Source: JAAFHI01 sp039793685
GTDB taxonomy: Bacteria; Acidobacteriota; Blastocatellia; Chloracidobacteriales; Chloracidobacteriaceae
DNA: 64,000 nucleotides
Direction of reading: 5' to 3'
NCBI GenBank assembly: GCA_039793685.1
Contig: JBDRAL010000027.1
Span: 74,659-138,658, forward strand
Numbering within the stretch: the first letter of the stretch is position 1; every line of letters starts with the position of its first letter. The position numbers and the translations under genes were made by a program. A model generated the notes under the pieces. The model was not told where the DNA came from. It worked only from the letters and a program-made list of their open reading frames with translations, and searched no databases. Shown here one piece after another: positions 10,001 to 18,414 of this stretch.

Positions 10001-10711
10001 CCGCCGGACGCCGATGTCTTCGTCGTTGTTGTCGGAACCGTCCACCGTGAAGTTGTTCGACCGGCTCCGGAGGCCATTGACCGCGAACTGTCCCGAGGTT
10101 CCGACGCCGGGACCGACGCCCGGTCCCGCCGAATTGCCGACCGGCTGGGGCGGCGGGGCCACGCCGGGAAAGAGGAACGCGAAGGCGTCGAAGGTCCGGA
10201 TGCCCGACAGCGGGAGCGCTTCGAGCTGGCGGCGGTCGATGTTGCCGCCCCGCGTCGCGCCGGTGAGGTCCACCAGCCCCGCGCCTTCGTCACTCGCTCC
10301 AGCCGTCGGGGCGGGGGTCGGTGTCGTCGGAGGCGCGGCGGCCCCGCGCTTGGCGAGGCCGATCAGGGTTTTGGCGAGTTCGTTGTCCTTGCTCAGTCGG
10401 ACGATGAACTGACCGGTGTTGGAAACGCCTTCCCGGCGTTCGTATCCGTCGCAGTCGGCGACCACGGTGTAGGTGCCGGGCGCGAGCAATCCGATCGTGA
10501 AATTTCCATTGGCGTCGGTCACGGTTGACCGCGGCAGACCGGTATCATTGTTGGTCGCCGTCACTTTCGCGCCCGCCACCGGGCCGCTTCCGCCAATATC
10601 GTAAACCTGTCCTTTAATCGAACCGGTCGTCGGCCCCTGGGCCAGCGCCGGAGAGATCGGGCCGCCCATCAGGAGGGCCACGACCAGAAACGCGATACAT
10701 TTTTTAAACAT
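7085..10711 (-). CDS. Oar-like TonB-dependent outer membrane receptor with carboxypeptidase-like N-domain
   Basis: 1208 residues. The start at 10711 is supported by GGAGGA about 10 nt upstream and by a signal peptide (MFKKCIAFLVVALLMGG, cleavage near ALAQG). Next comes a carboxypeptidase regulatory-like beta-sandwich (residues about 28-105; GSIKGQVYDIGGSGPVAGAKV), a Pro/Ala linker, a plug-like region with NGLRSRSNNFTVDGSDNND (about 220-240), then a long beta-barrel ending in KYNF with terminal Phe. This is the architecture of the large receptor families of acidobacteria (Oar/CarboxypepD_reg-TonB). The probable role is uptake of glycans, peptides or metal chelates; the ligand cannot be inferred. 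It is probably monocistronic, with a long untranslated region downstream. Confidence 0.9.
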   Translation of the reverse strand: MFKKCIAFLVVALLMGGPISPALAQGPTTGSIKGQVYDIGGSGPVAGAKVTATNNDTGLPRSTVTDANGNFTIGLLAPGTYTVVADCDGYERREGVSNTGQFIVRLSKDNELAKTLIGLAKRGAAAPPTTPTPAPTAGASDEGAGLVDLTGATRGGNIDRRQLEALPLSGIRTFDAFAFLFPGVAPPPQPVGNSAGPGVGPGVGTSGQFAVNGLRSRSNNFTVDGSDNNDEDIGVRRQGFTTLVAQPIESVQDFRISTALADSQYGRNLGAQVNAVSRGGSREFHGGAYGFFTDRALIARNPFDLVGGPATFPLTSSVVNGTPIRLDGQPIAPRNPVAGENPYTRVQTGAFLGGPLGPRGFFFGGFEVQRVNASQESHFAVPTVAQRGLFGAGDSGLVTGDGTPVFPTSLTGDAVFSLFPFANNPRGPYGANTFTQILPANADGVAFSIKAARTFDLFNREHTLTGRYNFSLDNTTLPVTGEALFSSLRPRVGTQNLSLFFDSQISSRLSNQLRGSFGRTRLEFREVRNPFLIPSAELPNTPFLLNAPTRVNNTLDPNNPTYATGGTVEAALGPIGQLAISGFSPVGVDVFNFPQQRVNNTFQIADTAAWNLGAHRLTFGFDIRRAQLNSNQPRNARPRLEFNGGPTGFFAIGFGNGTDFAAVGAATGFLQTIAANPDATIGLRYTQYNFFVGDQFRVRPNLTVNFGLRYELNGVPKEANRRIEQTFGSPILAALIAQNPGLGDFLAGRNDIYESDNNNVAPYVGFAWDPFKDGKTAIRGGYGLYYDQVPGAVVSQSRNVFPNFVTLNLTGLDFGQGDGFELFNPIRTGFNVGNTFFPIVRPGTLNTFNQGATGLYQNPLTLLNALGPSFPAGGAGFVLPERTLKTPYSQQWSIGIERELPGQVLVSVAYVGTRGSNLLRLTTPNLGLNGVPNISGIIANGNIPVFTGSIDAPRRPGATDRPIPGIGSFTQIQSDATSTYHSLQLQANKRFSRGLQFTTAYTWSKSIDDASDLFALAGSDTLPQDSFNRRAERGASSFDVRHRFAFSAIYDLPFFQKSKLFGGIQFAAIGSFNTGQPFTVIAPFDVNRDGNLNDRLDTTTGLTFVESGPTRIIAPTNIRPLFGAPGLNGRLGRNTFRAQGLANVDLAVIKKFQFTERHRLDIRVEFFNLFNRANYGIPVRQLLFPGFGQSTDTRTPMRTVQIALKYNF

Positions 10712-10785
10712 GGGTTTCGAATCCTCCAAAACCGAAACTCGTTCAGACTGAACGCGGATTTTCGAACGCGAACTTTCCACCTCCG

Positions 10786-10825
10786 AAAAAAAAAGCACAC
10801 GCGCCGATCACGAACGACCGGCGCG
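10786..10825 (-). terminator. Intrinsic terminator after the PEGA gene
   Basis: A perfect 7-bp stem (10800-10806 with 10819-10825) has a 12-nt loop. On the minus strand it is followed after 5 nt by a run of nine T (10794-10786). It sits 22 bp past the stop of the PEGA-domain gene. Confidence 0.7.
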
Positions 10826-10847
10826 AAAAAACATCTTTTCAAATACC

Positions 10848-12242
10848 TCAAAAGGGCGACGTCACCACCGACAGCACGACTGCTTCCTCGCCGTCGAGCG
10901 TGCCGAATCCGATGTTGCCGAATGAAAACGTCGTGTCGGTCAGGACGCTCAACGGCTGCGGCCCGTCGGCTTTCGGCGCGCTCAGCAGTTGCAGGGAATG
11001 GCGGATCATGCCGCCTTTCGCCTCGACGACGAGATGAAAGACTTCGTTCGGATTCGAAATGTCGTCGGCGATGGTGTCGGATTTCAACAACTTGAGCGCG
11101 CCGTCGCGGCAGATATACGTCCGGAATGTCTTCGCCGTGCCGGACTTCGGCCCGCACAACTGGAACACGTAGTAATTTTTCGAATCCTGCGCCCGCAGCA
11201 CCCATACCGCGCCTTTCCCGTTCAGGAAACGCACGTCGAACTCCATTTTGAAGTCCTTGTAGCGGTTGTAGGGTTCGGTCCGGAAGCCGAAGCCCGGTCC
11301 CCGGACGTTCATCTTCCCCTTTTCCAGCTTCCACGTCGCCGGTTTTTCCCAGAACGCGCCGCCATCGGTGAAAAAGTCGGCGTATTCGTCGGAAAACTTC
11401 ACCCGCGTCATCGAAATCGTCACCGAGGCATCGCCCGGCTCGAACGACTGGGTTTTCTCCGCCGGATCGAACTCGCTCTTGACGAGCCGGATCGTGTGAC
11501 TCCCCGGCGGAATGGTCAGAACCCCGGTTTTTCCGCTGTCGGCGACATTTCCACGGAAGGCGTTGTCGATGTAGACCTGCGCGCCAGGCTCGCCCGTGAC
11601 GGTCAGATTGACAATGGCGGGCTGGAACTTCGGGGTCACGTTGGTTTCCGCGCCGCCTTCGACCGGTACGCGGACTTCCTTCGGCGCGATGCTCGCGTGG
11701 GTAATCCGCACCACCCGCTCACCGACCGGAAGATTCAAAATCTGGACCTGATTGCGTTCCTTGATGAACTTCACGTCAGACACGGCGGGCGTTTGCCCGT
11801 CAATCGTCACGACGTAGTCGGCGTCCACCGGCCCGATGACGATGCTGCCGGTGGTCGGCGTGAGTTCCACGTCCTCGATGGTCGGTTTTTTCGCCGTGAT
11901 GACGACCTTGCGCGCCTCGGGCTGGTAGCGGTTGGCCGACAGGGCCAGTTCATACTCTCCACGCGGCAGTTCAACCTGCAATTCCCCGTCCACGGCGGCG
12001 GCGCTCCGCACCGGCTTGCCGTTTTTTCTGATTTCAACTTTCAGATCGGGAGGTTCGGTCGAGAGATACAGCACGCCGTTGGTCACAACCTTCGCGGCGA
12101 CCGGCTTCTTCGGCGTGGTTTTGGGGCGTGTCCGGGTCGCTTTTTTGACAGGCGTGTCGTATTCGAGCTGGGCCGACGCGGTGTCGGCCAGTCCGGCGAG
12201 GAACAGGGCGGTCAGGACAAAGACAAAGGCGTGATGACGCAT
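10848..12242 (-). CDS. Secreted PEGA-domain protein with C-terminal lectin-like domain
   Basis: 464 residues. A signal peptide (FVFVLTALFLAGLADTASAQ) is followed by a basic Thr/Lys/Pro linker and about three PEGA-like beta modules (residues about 55-280; ELPRGEYELALSANRYQPEA and IPPGSHTIRLVKSEFDP are typical). The last 190 residues (FWEKPATWKLEKGKMNVRGP onward) look like the concanavalin-type fold found in DUF1080/3-keto-disaccharide-hydrolase-like proteins. It is probably exported and anchors or binds surface glycans; this is inference. The Ser/Thr kinase gene is 51 bp upstream on the same strand, so the two may be cotranscribed. Confidence 0.75.
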   Translation of the reverse strand: MRHHAFVFVLTALFLAGLADTASAQLEYDTPVKKATRTRPKTTPKKPVAAKVVTNGVLYLSTEPPDLKVEIRKNGKPVRSAAAVDGELQVELPRGEYELALSANRYQPEARKVVITAKKPTIEDVELTPTTGSIVIGPVDADYVVTIDGQTPAVSDVKFIKERNQVQILNLPVGERVVRITHASIAPKEVRVPVEGGAETNVTPKFQPAIVNLTVTGEPGAQVYIDNAFRGNVADSGKTGVLTIPPGSHTIRLVKSEFDPAEKTQSFEPGDASVTISMTRVKFSDEYADFFTDGGAFWEKPATWKLEKGKMNVRGPGFGFRTEPYNRYKDFKMEFDVRFLNGKGAVWVLRAQDSKNYYVFQLCGPKSGTAKTFRTYICRDGALKLLKSDTIADDISNPNEVFHLVVEAKGGMIRHSLQLLSAPKADGPQPLSVLTDTTFSFGNIGFGTLDGEEAVVLSVVTSPF

Positions 12243-12293
12243 GGGCGGGTAACCTGTGGAAAAAGCGCCCCGCGCGCCGACAACGGCGGCGAC

Positions 12294-14234
12294 TCAGGGC
12301 GTGGCATCCTTCGCGCACCGAAAACCGACGGACGAGAAGGTCTTCGCTTCCGGAAGGACCGCACGACCGTAGGTGTACGCGAAGCGTTTGTCGCGTTCAT
12401 AGCTTCCGCCCCGCACGACCCGACCGTCTCTCGCGACGGCGGTGCTGTCGGGGTAGGGCACAAACTTCGAGGCCGTCCATTCCGCCACGTTTCCGCACAG
12501 GTCGAAAATTCCGAACGGACTCTTGCCCTGCGGGTAGCTACCGACCGGGAGCGGACGGGTGCGGCCGCTTTCCTTGCTGGTTTCTTCCGTATTGGCGTTG
12601 CGGGTCGTGAATTCGTTGCCCCACGGAAAAATCCGTTTATCGGTCCCGCGCGCGGCGTATTCCCATTCCTCCTCGGTCGGAAGGCGCTTGCCGGCCCACT
12701 TCGCGAACGCTGCGGCGTCCTGCCAGGTCACGTTCGCCACCGGGAACTTCGCCTCGCCCGACGGAAACGTGCCGTCCTTCCATCCGTCCGGCGCGGGATG
12801 ATTTTCGGATTTCACGAACTGGAGATACTGCTCGTTGGTCACTTCGTACTGGTCGAGATAAAACGCCTTCACCGTCACCTTGTGTTCCGGCTTGCTGCCC
12901 GGGTCCTCGCTCCCGTCGTCGCCCATCGTGAACTCGCCCCCCGGAATGAGGGTCATCCCGGACGGCGCGGGATTCGCCGGCAGTTTCGGGTCTTTCTCCG
13001 GCGGATTCGTCGTCACGGCCGGTTTTTTGAGCATGTACCACGCTCCGATGCCCCCGCCGACTCCCACGACGAGCAGCGCGACGACCGCAATCGCCGCAAA
13101 CATCAGCAGATTGCTTTTCCCAGACGGCGCCGATTCAGCGGAAACCGGACTTCCCGACATCATCGACCGGGGATCGGTCGTGATGGCCGGGCGCGGCGTG
13201 GCGGTGTTCGCCATCGAAACATTCGACGTATCCGGCGTGAACGAGGCCTCCGTCCCCATCGAACTGCGTGGACCGGGGTAAAGCGGCGCGGCAAACACCT
13301 GCGAGACGAAGTTCAACTGAACGCCGGAAGCCCGCAGCGCCGCGTCGTATTCCTCGTAAAGCTGGCCCGCGGTCGCCGGGCGCTGTTCACGGTCCTTGGC
13401 AATCGCCCTCAAAATCACCTGCTCGACGAGCGGAGGCATATTGGGGCGAAATTTCGACGGCAGCGGCGGCGGCTCGTGACAGTGTTGATAAATGACGGCG
13501 GTGTTGTTTCCCGAAAAGGGAACCTGCCCCGTCAGCATTTCATACAGGATGATGCCCAGACTGTAGACATCGCTGCGGAAATCGAGCGCCTGCCCCTGTC
13601 CCTGCTCCGGCGACATGTAATAGGGCGTCCCCATGATCGACCCCATCTTGGTCAACTGGTCCGCCTCGCCGTCCTTGAGCTTCGCAAGGCCGAAATCGAG
13701 AACTTTGACCTGCTCGGAACCCTCCGGAGTCCGGATGATGTAGATGTTGTCGGGCTTCAGGTCGCGGTGAATGACGCCCTTTTCGTGGGCCGCGTTCACC
13801 GCCGCGCAGGTCTGGTAGAGAATCGTCGCAGCCGATTCGTAACTGAGCGCTTTCTGCTCATGAAGGCGGTGACGGAGGTCGTTTCCGACCAGAAACTCCA
13901 TCACCAGATAGACCGTGCCGTCGGGAGTAACCCCGAAATCGCTCACGCCGACCGCGTTGGGATGCTTGATCCGGGCCGCCGTCTTGGCCTCGCGCCGGAA
14001 GCGGTCGATGGCGTTCGAATTGGAGATGATCTGACGGCTCAGGAGCTTGACCGCGACGGTGGTGTCGATGTGGATGTGGGTTGCCCGGAAAACCTGCCCC
14101 ATCCCGCCTTCGCCGATCTTGTCTTCAAGCTGATACTTCCCGTCCAGCACGCTCGAGACGAGCGTGCCGCCGTCATGGGGACAGAACTTCACCCCATCGT
14201 CAAAAACCCGGTCGCAAGTGAGGCAACGTTTCAT
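12294..14234 (-). CDS. Membrane Ser/Thr protein kinase fused to a formylglycine-generating-enzyme-like domain
   Basis: 646 residues. Order of parts: a CxxC zinc-ribbon-like start (Cys4, Cys7, Cys18); Pkn2-type kinase (residues about 34-300) with glycine loop IGEGGMG, Lys63, HRD at 156-158, DFG at 180-182 and MSPEQG; a Ser/Thr/Pro-rich juxtamembrane segment; one transmembrane helix (about 375-402); and an extracytoplasmic SUMF1/FGE-sulfatase domain (about 426-646; MTLIPGGEFTMGDDGSED, YEVTNEQYLQF, RLPTEEEWEYAARG, GNVAEWT). All kinase residues needed for catalysis are present. In this family the FGE-like module usually acts as a C-lectin-type sensor, and that is the likely role here. The ligand is unknown. 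Confidence 0.9.
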   Translation of the reverse strand: MKRCLTCDRVFDDGVKFCPHDGGTLVSSVLDGKYQLEDKIGEGGMGQVFRATHIHIDTTVAVKLLSRQIISNSNAIDRFRREAKTAARIKHPNAVGVSDFGVTPDGTVYLVMEFLVGNDLRHRLHEQKALSYESAATILYQTCAAVNAAHEKGVIHRDLKPDNIYIIRTPEGSEQVKVLDFGLAKLKDGEADQLTKMGSIMGTPYYMSPEQGQGQALDFRSDVYSLGIILYEMLTGQVPFSGNNTAVIYQHCHEPPPLPSKFRPNMPPLVEQVILRAIAKDREQRPATAGQLYEEYDAALRASGVQLNFVSQVFAAPLYPGPRSSMGTEASFTPDTSNVSMANTATPRPAITTDPRSMMSGSPVSAESAPSGKSNLLMFAAIAVVALLVVGVGGGIGAWYMLKKPAVTTNPPEKDPKLPANPAPSGMTLIPGGEFTMGDDGSEDPGSKPEHKVTVKAFYLDQYEVTNEQYLQFVKSENHPAPDGWKDGTFPSGEAKFPVANVTWQDAAAFAKWAGKRLPTEEEWEYAARGTDKRIFPWGNEFTTRNANTEETSKESGRTRPLPVGSYPQGKSPFGIFDLCGNVAEWTASKFVPYPDSTAVARDGRVVRGGSYERDKRFAYTYGRAVLPEAKTFSSVGFRCAKDATP

Positions 14235-14477
14235 GGCGTCAGAAAGCCTGTTCGGGAGAAAAAATGGCCGGACTTACCTGAAATCGACAGGGATAAACCC
14301 TCCACGGAACTCCGATAAAACAAAGGACGGCGGAACCGGAAAAACAGATTTCCGGTACTTTACAGAATTATTCGGCAAACACAAGGCAGCCGAATTTGGG
14401 GGTAATGCGGCGTACGACGTTTGAAACGAGGGATTTGGGCGGATTGTTTACTGGAAAAATGACGACGGAAGCATGTT

Positions 14478-15644
14478 TTACGCCGATTTCTCGACCGCCA
14501 TCCGATAGGCCGTCGCCACTTCGTCAAAGACCGCGTCCCACGACGCCCGGCGCGCGTGCGCTGACGCGGCCGCGCGCATGCCCGCCCGCAGGACCTCGTC
14601 GGTCGCGAGCCGGGCGGCGGCCGTGATGAACTCGGCGTCGGTCGCGGTCACGAGGCCGCACACGCCGTCCTCAACGAGAAATTTCGGCCCGCCCGCGTCG
14701 GTCACGACGCAGGGAACGCCCGAGGCGAGCGCTTCGAGAATGACGTTGCCGAAGGTGTCGGTGCGGGAAGGGAACAGAAAAACGTCGAGATCGGCGTAGG
14801 CCCGCGACAAGTCCTCGCCCCGCAGAATGCCGGTAAAAGTCGCGCCCGACACGTTGGCTTCGAGCCAGCCGCGCTCGCTGCCTTCGCCGATGAGATAAAA
14901 CTCGACAGCTTCGTGCCCCGCCGTTCGCAGCGCCCGCGCCGTCTCGGCAATCAGCCGGACGTTTTTCTCGGTACTCAACCGCCCGACGAACCCGAACCGC
15001 ACCGGACCGCCCTCGCCGCGCGTGCGTTTGTCGGGCGAAAAAAGCTCGGCGTCGATCCCGCGCCGCATGAGAAAGGTCCGGCGACCGGTCATTTCCTCGA
15101 CCAGTTTTACCAGTTCGGCGTTCGGCGCGAGGCAGACGTTCGCAAAACGGTAAAAGGCCATCGTCGCCCGGAGCGCTTCGCGCTCGGCCCAGGCTCCGGC
15201 GGAATCGCGGACCAGTTCGGGCAACCCTTTTAAAACTTTTTCGAGGCGACGTCCGGCGTATTCATGCAGGTTCGTGTGCCACGACATCACGATCGGCAGT
15301 TTTAAGGATTTGGCGATTCGCACGCCCATCTGCCCCACGTCGCTCGGTCCGGTGACGTGAACCACATCGGGTTTGAACTCGCGCACCGCCTGCCGCACGT
15401 CGTTGACGTACCGCCACAGCCCCAGGTCGAAGTTCAAATCGGTTTCGACCGAAAAGGAAAGATTGCCGCGCGCCAGCTCGAACGCCCGCGTCGAGCCGTC
15501 TTCGAGTTGTTGCGTCGTTTCCCCGCACCGAACGGTGAAAAAGGGCAGCCCGCGTCGGCGCGCGATGCCTTCGAGCGTCCGACAGGTCCGCGCGACGCCG
15601 TTGGCCTCATGAAATGAATCGGGGAAAAACGCGACACGAACCAT
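14478..15644 (-). CDS. Glycosyltransferase family 4
   Basis: 388 residues from ATG 15644 (MVRVAFFPDSFHEANGVAR), the usual beginning of GT4 alpha-mannosyl/glucosyltransferases acting on lipids. The donor-binding half shows VRFGFVGRLSTEKNVRLIAE and a TDTFGNVILEALASGVPCV E-x7-E segment. The frame continues upstream to 15740, but that part translates the GATTGAA repeat array (SKIFNLQSSIENQ), so I exclude it. It is probably a mannosyl- or glucosyltransferase of membrane glycolipids. The PHP hydrolase gene lies upstream in the same direction, 175 bp away across a repeat region. Confidence 0.88.
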   Translation of the reverse strand: MVRVAFFPDSFHEANGVARTCRTLEGIARRRGLPFFTVRCGETTQQLEDGSTRAFELARGNLSFSVETDLNFDLGLWRYVNDVRQAVREFKPDVVHVTGPSDVGQMGVRIAKSLKLPIVMSWHTNLHEYAGRRLEKVLKGLPELVRDSAGAWAEREALRATMAFYRFANVCLAPNAELVKLVEEMTGRRTFLMRRGIDAELFSPDKRTRGEGGPVRFGFVGRLSTEKNVRLIAETARALRTAGHEAVEFYLIGEGSERGWLEANVSGATFTGILRGEDLSRAYADLDVFLFPSRTDTFGNVILEALASGVPCVVTDAGGPKFLVEDGVCGLVTATDAEFITAAARLATDEVLRAGMRAAASAHARRASWDAVFDEVATAYRMAVEKSA

Positions 15645-15662
15645 TCGGAATTTTTGATTTTC

Positions 15663-15804
15663 GATTGAAGATTGAAGATTGAAGATTTTCGATTGAAGAA
15701 AAGCCGGTTCGCCGGTGGAGGATCGACCTTTTAAGGGCAAGCCGATCTTCCCGAGGGGGCCGACCTTCCGGTGCGGGGAAATCGAAAATCTTCAATCTTC
15801 AATC
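15663..15804. repeat. Inverted pair of GATTGAA heptamer arrays
   Basis: GATTGAA units repeat at 15663-15683 and again near 15690. The reverse complement (CTTCAATC twice) lies at 15790-15804, about 100 bp away. Related single blocks occur at 1985-2080 and 19713-19738, so this is a dispersed intergenic family rather than part of a gene. Confidence 0.65.
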
Positions 15805-15819
15805 AAAAATCCCACGTCC

Positions 15820-16962
15820 TCAGCTTTCAAATTGGGTCTGTCGCGGCAGCATCATTTTCAGCGCCGACCGCACCTGTTTGCGTCCGAGCCGGGCGAAGGT
15901 CCAGGCCGCCGCGCGACCCCACCAGGGCGCGTGGTCCTTCCAGTAATGACTTAACTGCCGGGTCACGCCCGCGTCGTCAACATAGTACAAACGCTCGGTC
16001 CAATGACGAGTCCCCTCGGGAAATTCCGGGTAGTTGTCCATGATTTCCGCCGCCGCCGACAAAACGCGCAGGGTCATGTTTTCCTGATAGCCGGGCAGAA
16101 CCGCGACGTGACTCTTTTTATCCTTGCGGATTTCCTCGACCATTTCCGAAAAGGTGGTCGCGTCGGTCAGATTGACGAGCGTGTTCGGCGAACAGCCGTG
16201 CCGGTCGCCCCCCGACACCACCGGGTAACCCATCTCACGCGCCATCCGCGCCACCGTCAGGTTTTCGCGCCACGACCGGAAGCCGTTGATTTCGAGCGCG
16301 TGAAACCAGCGACCGTATTTTTCGAAAAACGCCTTCAACGCCGCGTCATGGCGTTCCTGTCCGATGTTTTCAATGTCCCAGAGCGGGTGGTTGAGCACCA
16401 CCAGCACGCCCGGCAGGGCATTGAGCATCGAAAACAGCTCGTCCAATTCGTCCGAATTCGGATTTTTCGTGAAGGCGAACAACTCGTCGGCGATGGCGCG
16501 CGCGTGGTCGGGCGGCAGATTGTGGACGCCGATATGAAAAAAACCGTCCCCGAACGGGACGGTCCATTCCGTCGAAATCGGGATTTCCTCTCCCGCGCCC
16601 GCCGCGTGGAGCAGGCAACAGGCTTCGATTTCGTCGTGATCGGTAATCGAGACGATGCCCGGCACGCCCAGCACGGCTTCCATGTGGCGCAGTTCGCGGT
16701 CCACCAGCACGCTCGGCGTGACGGGGGGCGTCCACCACGCGCGGTTGAAATCCATCTCGCGCCCGGTTTCGGCCTTGTATTTTTCCATCCGCTGCTGGAA
16801 TTTCGCCGCGACGAAGGGAATTTTCTTCGCGTAGTGCGGAATGAAGTCGAGCACTTCACGCGAATGAAAGGTGTGACAGTGCAGGGAAACGCCGGTTTTG
16901 AAGGCGCGCGGCGGACGGTGTCCGGCCTTGACGATGCTGATGGCGGAATCGTGGCTTCGCAT
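15820..16962 (-). CDS. PHP-domain metal-dependent phosphoesterase-like protein
   Basis: 380 residues from ATG 16962, with AGGAAG about 8 nt upstream. The N-terminus carries the PHP metal motif (SLHCHTFHS, residues about 26-34), then SITDHDE, a central LNHPLWDIE and a late SGGDRHG, which together supply the His/Asp metal ligands of PHP hydrolases. These enzymes hydrolyse phosphoester bonds of small molecules or nucleotides. The exact substrate is not evident. It sits upstream of the GT4 gene in the same orientation, consistent with a cell-envelope or polysaccharide role, but this is only context. Confidence 0.8.
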   Translation of the reverse strand: MRSHDSAISIVKAGHRPPRAFKTGVSLHCHTFHSREVLDFIPHYAKKIPFVAAKFQQRMEKYKAETGREMDFNRAWWTPPVTPSVLVDRELRHMEAVLGVPGIVSITDHDEIEACCLLHAAGAGEEIPISTEWTVPFGDGFFHIGVHNLPPDHARAIADELFAFTKNPNSDELDELFSMLNALPGVLVVLNHPLWDIENIGQERHDAALKAFFEKYGRWFHALEINGFRSWRENLTVARMAREMGYPVVSGGDRHGCSPNTLVNLTDATTFSEMVEEIRKDKKSHVAVLPGYQENMTLRVLSAAAEIMDNYPEFPEGTRHWTERLYYVDDAGVTRQLSHYWKDHAPWWGRAAAWTFARLGRKQVRSALKMMLPRQTQFES

Positions 16963-17175
16963 ACGCTCGCTTCCTGTCGGTCGAGGAATCGGTTCTTGCG
17001 TACGCGGAGATGTAAGCCACGCCTGTGACGCGGGAATCACCCGAACTTGAATTTTTCGGGACAAACACGGCACGGGAGAGCAACGCTATCGTTACCCTCC
17101 CGTTACACGGGCTTCGAACTGCTTGTGATTTACATCCAAGCAAACAATCTGATCGGCCTTATCGCGAGGCTTCCC

Positions 17176-18414
17176 CTAAAACAGGGATTTTGTTGATTTC
17201 TCCGTAACCCTCTCAACAAGGAGGTCGGCGATTCTTTCACCAATTCGCAAGGCAGTGGAATCGATCACTTCGATGAAGGTTGGAAGCATTGCTTCAGAAA
17301 ATAGAAGGTCATCCCTATGGGTACGAACCAGCACTGCTTTTACGACCTTTCTTGAGTTGGCGGCACGAGCGAGCTTGCTCGCTGCTTCCAAGATGGATTC
17401 TCCATTGCGCTGAACTCGTATTGGCACCATAGAACCATCAATTTTGACCTGAAGAAACGCATCAATTCCAGCATTCCGTTGAACGGGAAACACGTCGAGC
17501 CCTGAAAGAACCGCGAGTGCATCCTTATCGGCATTTACATACGAAGCTCTCCCTTTCCTCAGCATTGCCGACTCAGTTTTGATCGGCGCCGAGAGTCGGT
17601 GTTGCGCAAGACTGACGGCTGATGCGGAGATGTCGATTCCGATTGAAAATCTACCGAGGAGTTTCGCGGCAACCAAAGTTGTTCCGCTACCACAAAATGG
17701 ATCAAGCACTAGGTCGCCCGCGTCCGTGCAAATTTCGATAATGCGCTCCATCAACAAGATTGGCTTTTGAGTTGGATAGCCCGTCCGTTCCTTTGCCTTA
17801 GGGTTGAGAAATGGAATCTCCCAAACGTCACTTAGCGGAACCCCCTTCTTATCCCCACCATAGATGACGTTGCCATCTTCATCTGTCGCATATCTGGATA
17901 CGCCCTGCTCGTCCCGCGCGCGAAGCTGGAGGATTTGATCGATGTTTGTCGTTTCGGAGTATTCACCGTAGACGCGATGAAATTTGAATTTATCCGTCTT
18001 GGAATAGAAGAGAATAGTCTGGTGTGCGGGCAACAACCCCTTTGCTGAATTTGACCAGCGTCGGTAAGACCAAATGATTTCCGAACGAAACTGATTGCGG
18101 CCAAAAATATCGTCAAGAATCGCGCGCAACAAAAAATTTGCATTGGTGTCGCAGTGAACAAATATTGAGCCGGTTTCCTTTAAAACCCGATGAACTTGGC
18201 GGATTCGTTCGGCCATAAAATCGGCGTACTCGGTGAGTCCACTCCACACGTCACCGAACTCAAACTTTTTGCTTCTATCACGCGAAATGGAAGAATGATT
18301 TCTGTTCGTGAAGAATGGAGGATCAAGGTAGGCAAGATCGACCATCGAATTCTTGATCTTCTCCAGCACTTGAAGGCTGTCCCCGACAATGACCTGATTC
18401 CGCAATTCGCTCAT
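17176..18414 (-). CDS. Type II DNA methyltransferase (N6-A/N4-C, beta class) of an ApaLI-like system
   Basis: 412 residues. Catalytic motif IV (YLDPPFFTN, about residue 30) comes before the SAM-binding motif I (DPFCGSGTT, about residue 222), with FSIGIDIS after it: the beta-class order. A C-terminal extension of about 140 residues (from LDVFPVQRNAGIDAFLQVKI) follows and is not needed for methylation in simple enzymes. Its ATG overlaps the stop of the restriction gene (4 bp), so nuclease and methylase are translated together. It protects host DNA at the cognate site. Codon and base usage is lower in GC than the flanking efp and PHP genes, consistent with transfer. Confidence 0.88.
   Translation of the reverse strand: MSELRNQVIVGDSLQVLEKIKNSMVDLAYLDPPFFTNRNHSSISRDRSKKFEFGDVWSGLTEYADFMAERIRQVHRVLKETGSIFVHCDTNANFLLRAILDDIFGRNQFRSEIIWSYRRWSNSAKGLLPAHQTILFYSKTDKFKFHRVYGEYSETTNIDQILQLRARDEQGVSRYATDEDGNVIYGGDKKGVPLSDVWEIPFLNPKAKERTGYPTQKPILLMERIIEICTDAGDLVLDPFCGSGTTLVAAKLLGRFSIGIDISASAVSLAQHRLSAPIKTESAMLRKGRASYVNADKDALAVLSGLDVFPVQRNAGIDAFLQVKIDGSMVPIRVQRNGESILEAASKLARAANSRKVVKAVLVRTHRDDLLFSEAMLPTFIEVIDSTALRIGERIADLLVERVTEKSTKSLF

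Noticed and set aside
10989..14318. Long open frame on the plus strand (over 1100 codons)
   Set aside because: It lies opposite the PEGA and kinase genes, which have clear domains. Its translation is Arg/Gly/His-rich with no motif: a mirror frame of GC-rich codons.
15645..15740. Upstream extension of the GT4 glycosyltransferase
   Set aside because: It translates the GATTGAA repeat array, and the family begins at MVRVAFFPDSF.
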